Positions 59,146 to 64,000 of a DNA stretch of 64,000 nt are shown here, in pieces (position 1 is the first letter of the stretch; each line of letters opens with the position of its first letter). A program made the position numbers and the translations under genes. Origin of the DNA: Herbaspirillum sp. SJZ106 (lineage in GTDB: Bacteria > Pseudomonadota > Gammaproteobacteria > Burkholderiales > Burkholderiaceae_D); the NCBI RefSeq assembly GCF_006715495.1, contig NZ_VFNI01000003.1:310001-374000 (forward strand), in the 5' to 3' direction. Below the pieces are notes generated by a model. The model saw nothing but the letters and a program-made list of their open reading frames with translations. It was not told the DNA's origin and did not search any database.

Positions 59146-61089
59146 TCACATTCCCAACTCCAGTGTCTGGGCCTCTGCTTCCTGCTCCAAGTACACCCAA
59201 TCAACGATCTCGTCGCTGGATGTATAACCAATCACCAGCTCTTTCATCATCAGCCGGATTACGCCGACGTCATTGACATTGAGAGCAATTTCCAGCGCTT
59301 TCAACTTGTCCTCCAGTTCTACCCAAGGGATGAACGCCTCGTTGGCTTTCATGAGCTGCGGATGGGAGGTCGGCTTGGGGTCGTCGCCGATTAGCAATTC
59401 TTTGTAAAGCTTTTCGCCGGGTCGCAGTCCTGTCAGTTTGATTTCGATGTCTCCATCGGGATTTTGCCCATCTTTCAGTGTCAGGCCCGAGAGTTCGATC
59501 ATCCGCCGGGCTAAATCCATGATTTTGACCGACTGGCCCATATCGAGGATGAATACATCGCCACCCTTGGCCATAGCGCCGGCTTGGATCACCAATTGAG
59601 AGGCTTCAGGGATTGTCATGAAGTAGCGCGTGATCTCCGGATGGGGCAGCGTGATCGGGCCTCCATCACGGATTTGCTGTCGAAACTTTGGCACTACCGA
59701 ACCCGATGGGCCGAGCACATTGCCGAATCTCACCATGCTGAATTTAGTGCCTGGGGCAGTCGCGGCAAGCGCCTGCAGCACCATTTCCGCTAGCCGCTTG
59801 CTGGCTCCCATAATATTGGTCGGACGGACCGCCTTGTCAGTGCTGATCAGAACGAAGTTGGACACGCCGTTCTCGGCGGCCGCTTGGGCTGCGCGCAGTG
59901 TGCCCAGCACGTTGTTTTTGATGCCTTCGGCGGGGTTGTGTTCAACTAGTGGCACATGCTTGTAAGCGGCGGCGTGGTAGACGGTGTCCGGATGCCATGT
60001 CGACATGATCTCGCGCATGCGCTCTTCGTCTTGCACGGAGGCTAGTAAGGGCACCAGAACGACATTGCCGACAAGCCTTGTCTCAAGCTCCCGATGGATG
60101 CCGTAAAGAGCGAACTCACTCTGTTCGATTAACAGCAGTTTGCTCGGAGTAAGGGAAAGAATTTGGCGACAGAGTTCGCCGCCGACTGAGCCTCCAGCAC
60201 CCGTTACCATTACAACCTTGTTGTGCACATTCATCGCCAGCAAGATGTGATTGGGCATGACAGGTTCACGGCCCAGCAGGTCATCAATGTCCAGTTCACG
60301 CAGGTCGGAAATACTAACCTTGCCTTGAGCTAAATCAGCCACGCTGGGGAGTGTGCGCACTGCCACGCGAGCGGTTCGGATCATGGCTAAAATTTCATTG
60401 CGGCGCTTGCGGTTCAGGTTCGGCATAGCCAGCAACACGTCGCTGACAGCCAGTGTTGCAGCAAGATTGGCCAGATCGGCGGGGTTATAAATGGGGTGGC
60501 CATTCAGTATATGGCCGTGCAGTCGATCATCGTCGTCCAGAAAGCCGATGACTTGCATCTCGTGGCTGTTGGCCGTAGCGGCGACTAATTGACGTCCGGT
60601 GCTTCCTGCGCCATAAATAAGCACCTTGGGACGGCTGGCGCGTTTCAAAATGTTCAGGTACTGGTCACTCAGCCAGACACGGGCCAACGCCCGCGACGCG
60701 CCAACGAACAATAGCAACAGGATAGGTTGGATGAGGCCGATGGTCCGAGGCACACCGGCCATGCCAATGGCGGTGAAGATGGAGGCAAACAGCAAGCCGT
60801 AAATGCTCACGGCACGAGCTACCGCTAGTAATGCTGGCCAGCCGCTGTAGCGGAAAATGGCGCGGTACAGGCCTGAGGCCATGAAGATGGGCAGAGCGAG
60901 TCCTATGGATACCGCTGCAGTCCACAACGTATTTCCTGAAAGGGGGGAGAATTCCCCTAGCCGCAAGTAGTGAGCAAGCCAGACGGTGAGGATGCAAAGC
61001 CCAAAATCGACTGACAATACAATCAAACGCTTCGCTGTTCTCGGCAAGGCCAGGATCGGAATTGCCAGTTTAAACAGTGGTTTATTCAT
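59146..61089 (-). CDS. WbpM/CapD-type nucleotide-sugar 4,6-dehydratase
   Basis: A 647-residue membrane protein. Four hydrophobic helices fill about residues 15-130. A first Rossmann-like domain starts at VLIYGAGSTGRQLVAA near 155, and the catalytic dehydratase domain at VVMVTGAGGSVGGELC near 290. The catalytic segment is NIMGASKRLAE near residue 425, where Met replaces the Tyr of ordinary SDR enzymes, as in WbpM. It makes UDP-4-keto-6-deoxy-GlcNAc for QuiNAc- or FucNAc-type sugars. ATG 61089 has AAGGAG 9 nt upstream; an upstream TTG at 61143 is less likely. GC is lower than in the core genes. Confidence 0.92.
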   Translation of the reverse strand: MNKPLFKLAIPILALPRTAKRLIVLSVDFGLCILTVWLAHYLRLGEFSPLSGNTLWTAAVSIGLALPIFMASGLYRAIFRYSGWPALLAVARAVSIYGLLFASIFTAIGMAGVPRTIGLIQPILLLLFVGASRALARVWLSDQYLNILKRASRPKVLIYGAGSTGRQLVAATANSHEMQVIGFLDDDDRLHGHILNGHPIYNPADLANLAATLAVSDVLLAMPNLNRKRRNEILAMIRTARVAVRTLPSVADLAQGKVSISDLRELDIDDLLGREPVMPNHILLAMNVHNKVVMVTGAGGSVGGELCRQILSLTPSKLLLIEQSEFALYGIHRELETRLVGNVVLVPLLASVQDEERMREIMSTWHPDTVYHAAAYKHVPLVEHNPAEGIKNNVLGTLRAAQAAAENGVSNFVLISTDKAVRPTNIMGASKRLAEMVLQALAATAPGTKFSMVRFGNVLGPSGSVVPKFRQQIRDGGPITLPHPEITRYFMTIPEASQLVIQAGAMAKGGDVFILDMGQSVKIMDLARRMIELSGLTLKDGQNPDGDIEIKLTGLRPGEKLYKELLIGDDPKPTSHPQLMKANEAFIPWVELEDKLKALEIALNVNDVGVIRLMMKELVIGYTSSDEIVDWVYLEQEAEAQTLELGM

Positions 61090-61139
61090 GGAGTGCAGCT
61101 CCTTGAATTCGGAGTCTTCAAGATGCTCCGTGTTTCTCT

Positions 61140-61700
61140 TCAATGTAACACTCCGTCTCTAGCTAGAACCCTCAATGTCGTTATCCACATTATTTTCAGG
61201 TCAAACAACAAAGAGCACCGCTTCAGATACTCCACATCCAATTCCACCTTTTGAGGAATGGGTAATTCATCGCGCCCATTTATTTGCGCCCAACCAGTTA
61301 GACCAGGCACCAGTTCATGAACCCCTTGTTGTGTTCGCAAAGAGATCAGATCGTATTGATTGAACAATGCGGGACGGGGTCCCACAAAGCTCATGTCTCC
61401 CTTGAGGATGCTCCACAACTGCGGCAGTTCATCTATGCTGGATTTGCGCAGAAACGAGCCAATGGGAGTCAGGTGTTGGTTGGGGTTTTCCAGCAAATGA
61501 GTAGCCACTGTAGGCGTGTCGATCAGCATGCTACGGAACTTTGGCATTTTGAAAATAACGTTGTTGCGTCCCACCCGTTCGCTCCAATAGAATATTGCTC
61601 CTTGCGAAGTGAGCCAGACAGCTAGAGCCGCGATTAGAATGGGAAGCGCCAGAAGCGCTGTGGCTGCCAAGGCCAAAGTCAGGTCAAATAAGCGCTTCAT
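61140..61700 (-). CDS. PglC-type sugar-1-phosphate transferase
   Basis: A 186-residue monotopic phosphoglycosyl transferase with the catalytic domain only. The N-terminal re-entrant hydrophobic segment (LALAATALLALPILIAALAV) is followed by FKMPKFRSM near residue 52, SSIDELPQLWSILKGDMSFV near 87 and GPRPALF near 107. PGLTGWAQINGRDELP is another signature. It transfers a sugar phosphate to undecaprenyl phosphate and so starts the O-unit. Its ATG overlaps the TGA of the decayed epimerase frame upstream. It ends 51 bp before the dehydratase start. Confidence 0.92.
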   Translation of the reverse strand: MKRLFDLTLALAATALLALPILIAALAVWLTSQGAIFYWSERVGRNNVIFKMPKFRSMLIDTPTVATHLLENPNQHLTPIGSFLRKSSIDELPQLWSILKGDMSFVGPRPALFNQYDLISLRTQQGVHELVPGLTGWAQINGRDELPIPQKVELDVEYLKRCSLLFDLKIMWITTLRVLARDGVLH

Positions 61701-61974
61701 TGACGAAACCTCTCTGCCGTACGATGCAAGCTTTCTTCAACTGAATCTGATGGGTTCCAGTTGAGCGGTTGCTGTGTTTTAGAATGCCCAGTTGCTGCGA
61801 TCCGTGCAAGTGCCGATGTGGACAATAGATCACCCGCCTATATGGGCCTGGCGCCAACTGGCGAATTCGGGCCAAGTACTTTGCTGTTGCGCCAAGACCA
61901 ATAGATTTATCAGCAGTAAGGCGTTTGGCTAAAGTATTGCCTGCAAAACCGGTGACTCTCGTCACCAAAATCAT
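61697..61974 (-). pseudogene. Decayed NAD-dependent sugar epimerase
   Basis: The segment begins with an epimerase N-terminus (MILVTRVTGFAGNTLAKRL, a Rossmann start in which the usual first Gly is Arg) and then loses similarity. In another frame its last ~40 codons read ALARIAATG, PLNWNPSDSVEESLHRTAER and a stop, a typical epimerase C-terminus. About 200 codons of the middle are missing and the two ends are out of frame. The old start still overlaps the glycosyltransferase stop and the old stop overlaps the sugar-transferase ATG (both ATGA), so an intact gene once filled this operon slot, probably like wbjF. Confidence 0.7.
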
Positions 61975-63221
61975 ATTTGAGCTTTTTTCGCGTTTTCAGC
62001 TTTGCTGATCGTCATCGCCTCGTCTAACAATGCTTCTAGCCGGTCCATCAGTTGGTCACGCCCAAACTCTTTTTGGGCATACAGACGTCCATTAACGCCC
62101 AACTGCCGCCGCTCTTCTGGTGACATGGCGGCCAGCGCCAAAACCGCTTTGGCCAAACTGGCGCTATCGCCCGCATCGCAAGCCAGGCCGGCGTTGGCGT
62201 CGCGTATGACAGCGGCTCCCTCGCCGTCCAGCATACCTAGTAATGGAATCCCGGCCATGAGATACGATTGCACTTTGCCAGGTATGGTCATGCTGAATAC
62301 GGGATCGCGTTTCAGTGACACCAGCAATGCGTCAGCATGAGCGTAAAAAGAAGGCATTCGCTCTACCGGGAAACGACCGGGCAGCAACACCCTATCGTGC
62401 AAGCCTCGCTTATCAACTTCTGCCTGCAGCCATTTCGACTTTCGTCCATCGCCTACGATGACCCAGCGGATAGCGGAATCGTCAATCAATTGCACGGCAT
62501 CAAGCACCGCTGGCATATCCTGCGCTTCGCCGATGTTCCCGGCAAATAGCACGGTAAACCCTTCGTCTAGCCTGGTGAGCTCTGGTGCGGGCATCGCATT
62601 TTCATCCATGAACACATTTTCCGCCCAGCTGGGAAAGTAGCGAATCTTGCGCTTGTCGTTACAGTAGTTGGCAATGCTGCCCAAAAAACTTCGCGATTGG
62701 CCCAGTACCAAGGTACAGCGGTTGTATATGAAGCTCACCATGCGGCCCACCCAGTTCAACACGTGGGGCGACCGAACTACACCGACGGCTGCTAAAGTTT
62801 CCGGCCAAAGGTCAAGCACCCAGAACACAACGGGAGTCTTCTTAATCTTGCCTAGCCAAACTGCGGGTAAACCGACGGTGACAGGCGACGGCTCGAACAC
62901 AAAAATGACGTCAGCCTCAATACCGCGCAGATACCACGGCCCCCAAATTATTCCGCCCACCAAGAAACTCAGGTAATTCAGGGCCAGGCGGATGGTACCG
63001 GAACCGCGTGGCAGCATGGGAACCCGTACCACCCGAGCTCCTTCGTAACGAGCAAAAGCCTCTGGCTGCTGACGATACGCCGCGAATACAGTGCCCGCAG
63101 GGTAATTAGGTATGCCGGTCAGTACAGTGACCTCGTGCCCGCGCTGTGCCCATTCTTTGACAAGGTCGTTGATTCGGAAATTTTCTGGCCAAAAGTATTG
63201 GCTGACAACGAGAATACGCAA
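61971..63221 (-). CDS. wbuB: WbuB-like glycosyltransferase family 4 protein
   Basis: A 416-residue GT-B enzyme. The N-terminal RILVVSQYFWPENFRINDLV and GHEVTVLTGIPNYPAGTVF match WbuB/WbjE, which transfer N-acetyl-L-fucosamine in O-antigen units. The C-terminal nucleotide-binding half has VLFAGNIGEAQDMPAVLDA near residue 235 and SMTIPGKVQSYLMAGIPLL near 318. The start is a TTG at 63221 with GAGGA upstream. The gene lies 7 bp after the 2-epimerase, the order expected for L-FucNAc loci. GC is lower than in core genes. Confidence 0.85.
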   Translation of the reverse strand: MRILVVSQYFWPENFRINDLVKEWAQRGHEVTVLTGIPNYPAGTVFAAYRQQPEAFARYEGARVVRVPMLPRGSGTIRLALNYLSFLVGGIIWGPWYLRGIEADVIFVFEPSPVTVGLPAVWLGKIKKTPVVFWVLDLWPETLAAVGVVRSPHVLNWVGRMVSFIYNRCTLVLGQSRSFLGSIANYCNDKRKIRYFPSWAENVFMDENAMPAPELTRLDEGFTVLFAGNIGEAQDMPAVLDAVQLIDDSAIRWVIVGDGRKSKWLQAEVDKRGLHDRVLLPGRFPVERMPSFYAHADALLVSLKRDPVFSMTIPGKVQSYLMAGIPLLGMLDGEGAAVIRDANAGLACDAGDSASLAKAVLALAAMSPEERRQLGVNGRLYAQKEFGRDQLMDRLEALLDEAMTISKAENAKKAQI

Positions 63222-63228
63222 GTCTTCC

Positions 63229-64000
63229 TCAGTACTTCTTCCACACTACGCGATTGATGTAATCGACGTAGCTGTGGATGATCCGGACAACTTTATGGCT
63301 GACGTTGGGCATACTGTAGTCAGCTACCAAGCGCAAGCTGCGGTCTGCACCGCGAGACTGGGTCTGCAAAATAGCTAACGTTTGGCGAACCCGCTCTATT
63401 TCCAATCCCACCATCATCACGGCAGCTTCTTCCATGCCTTCGGGGCGCTCATGTGCTTCACGCAGATTGAGCGCCGGGAAATTGAGGATGGACGATTCTT
63501 CATTGATGGTGCCGCTGTCGGACAATACAGCCTTTGCCTGCATCTGCAAGTTCACATAATCATGAAACCCCAAGGGTTTCATCATGCGTACTTGAGGATG
63601 AAACTTGGCGCCCGTGGCATCTATTCGCTTTTGCGTGCGAGGGTGGGTGCTCACAACTACCGGCAAGTCATGGTCTTCGGCGACGGCATTGAGCACTCCT
63701 ATCAATTTGGTGAAGGATTTATCCGATTCGATATTTTCTTCGCGATGGGCGCTGACGACAAAGTATTGTCCTTGCTGCAAGCCAAGACGGTCCAATGCAT
63801 CAGACGCTTTGATCTGGGGGAGGTAATGATGCAATACTTCGTACATTGGACTCCCCGTTTTGATGACTTGGTCAGGTGGTAACCCTTCGCGCAAAAGATA
63901 GTCGCGTGCAATAGTGCTATATGTCAGGTTGATGTCGGCCGTGTGGTCGACGATGCGGCGGTTGGTTTCTTCGGGGACGCGTTGGTCAAAACAGCGGTTC
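63229..64000 (-). CDS. UDP-N-acetyl sugar 2-epimerase, WbjD/FnlC-like, 5' end outside the window
   Basis: About 256 C-terminal residues are visible; the frame runs through the right edge. NRCFDQRVPEETNRRIVDH and TADINLTYSTIARDYLL are the non-hydrolysing UDP-GlcNAc 2-epimerase core, followed by VVSAHREENI, VSTHPRT, SDSGTINEESS and LNLREAHERPEG. The REGLPPD and VIKTGSPMYEVL segment resembles WbjD/FnlC, the last step of UDP-N-acetyl-L-fucosamine synthesis, more than WecB. The adjacent WbuB-like transferase supports this. WecB activity remains possible. Confidence 0.88.
   Translation of the reverse strand, partial: NRCFDQRVPEETNRRIVDHTADINLTYSTIARDYLLREGLPPDQVIKTGSPMYEVLHHYLPQIKASDALDRLGLQQGQYFVVSAHREENIESDKSFTKLIGVLNAVAEDHDLPVVVSTHPRTQKRIDATGAKFHPQVRMMKPLGFHDYVNLQMQAKAVLSDSGTINEESSILNFPALNLREAHERPEGMEEAAVMMVGLEIERVRQTLAILQTQSRGADRSLRLVADYSMPNVSHKVVRIIHSYVDYINRVVWKKY

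Noticed and set aside
61684..61974. Intact 96-residue gene between the sugar transferase and glycosyltransferase
   Set aside because: Only the first ~25 residues resemble an epimerase; the last part is an out-of-frame reading of an epimerase C-terminus, so it is a pseudogene.

Overview
The window looks like a chromosomal segment of a betaproteobacterium of the Oxalobacteraceae, most like Herbaspirillum. This is inferred from the GC-rich coding sequence, the protein families (BPSS1780-type membrane protein, DUF2782 protein, Kdo hydroxylase, thiC-thiS-thiG-thiD-thiE order) and the complete polyol operon. No database search was run. No rRNA, tRNA, CRISPR array, insertion sequence or prophage was recognised.

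Layout. 0-1.7 kb: the 3' part of a lower-GC DUF4011-type helicase-nuclease, a probable defence gene cut by the window edge. 1.9-5.7 kb: valS and a small lytic transglycosylase. 5.8-11 kb: thiamine genes thiC-thiS-thiG-thiD-thiE behind a TPP riboswitch, split by a palindrome-rich 0.5 kb insert. 11-17.5 kb: DUF4822 protein, dps, yhhS-type MFS exporter, secreted chorismate mutase, uvrD and a YjaB-type acetyltransferase, with repeats around 16.8 kb. 17.6-28.2 kb: a polyol regulon. A fructokinase and a SorC-family regulator diverge from an ABC importer (binding protein, two permeases, ATPase) with a HAD phosphatase, a D-arabinitol/mannitol-type dehydrogenase and xylulokinase. 28.2-39.2 kb: an Aer-like chemoreceptor, membrane protein, thrB, DUF2782 protein, LOG-family protein, polA (start codon abutting the divergent LOG start), a second chemoreceptor, a candidate sRNA and a dienelactone hydrolase.

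39.6-47.1 kb: a compact cluster with a VanB-type reductase, a Rieske oxygenase, an isopenicillin-N-synthase-like oxygenase, an NMT1-type ABC importer and an 8-oxoguanine-deaminase-like amidohydrolase. I read it as an uptake and oxidative degradation pathway for a purine-like or other N-heterocyclic compound. It is the best candidate here for an uncharacterised system. 47.2-52.8 kb: yqgE-ruvX-pyrR-pyrB-pyrC'-plsC and convergent apaH; pyrC' has lost its dihydroorotase metal ligands.

52.8-64 kb: envelope polysaccharide genes of mixed base composition. The plus strand carries a WecA/WbpL-type transferase, a phosphomannomutase/phosphoglucomutase, waaC, a Kdo hydroxylase and waaA (inner core). The minus strand carries an O-antigen-like run, in transcription order a UDP-sugar 2-epimerase (cut by the window end), a WbuB-like glycosyltransferase, a decayed epimerase, a PglC-type sugar transferase and a WbpM/CapD-type dehydratase. 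The gene order suggests an N-acetyl-L-fucosamine-containing polymer like that of Pseudomonas aeruginosa O11.

Regulatory themes: three genes (uvrD, yqgE, kdoO) have a -10-like hexamer exactly 6 nt before the ATG, suggesting leaderless mRNAs, and a ~38-bp intergenic repeat family occurs at least five times.
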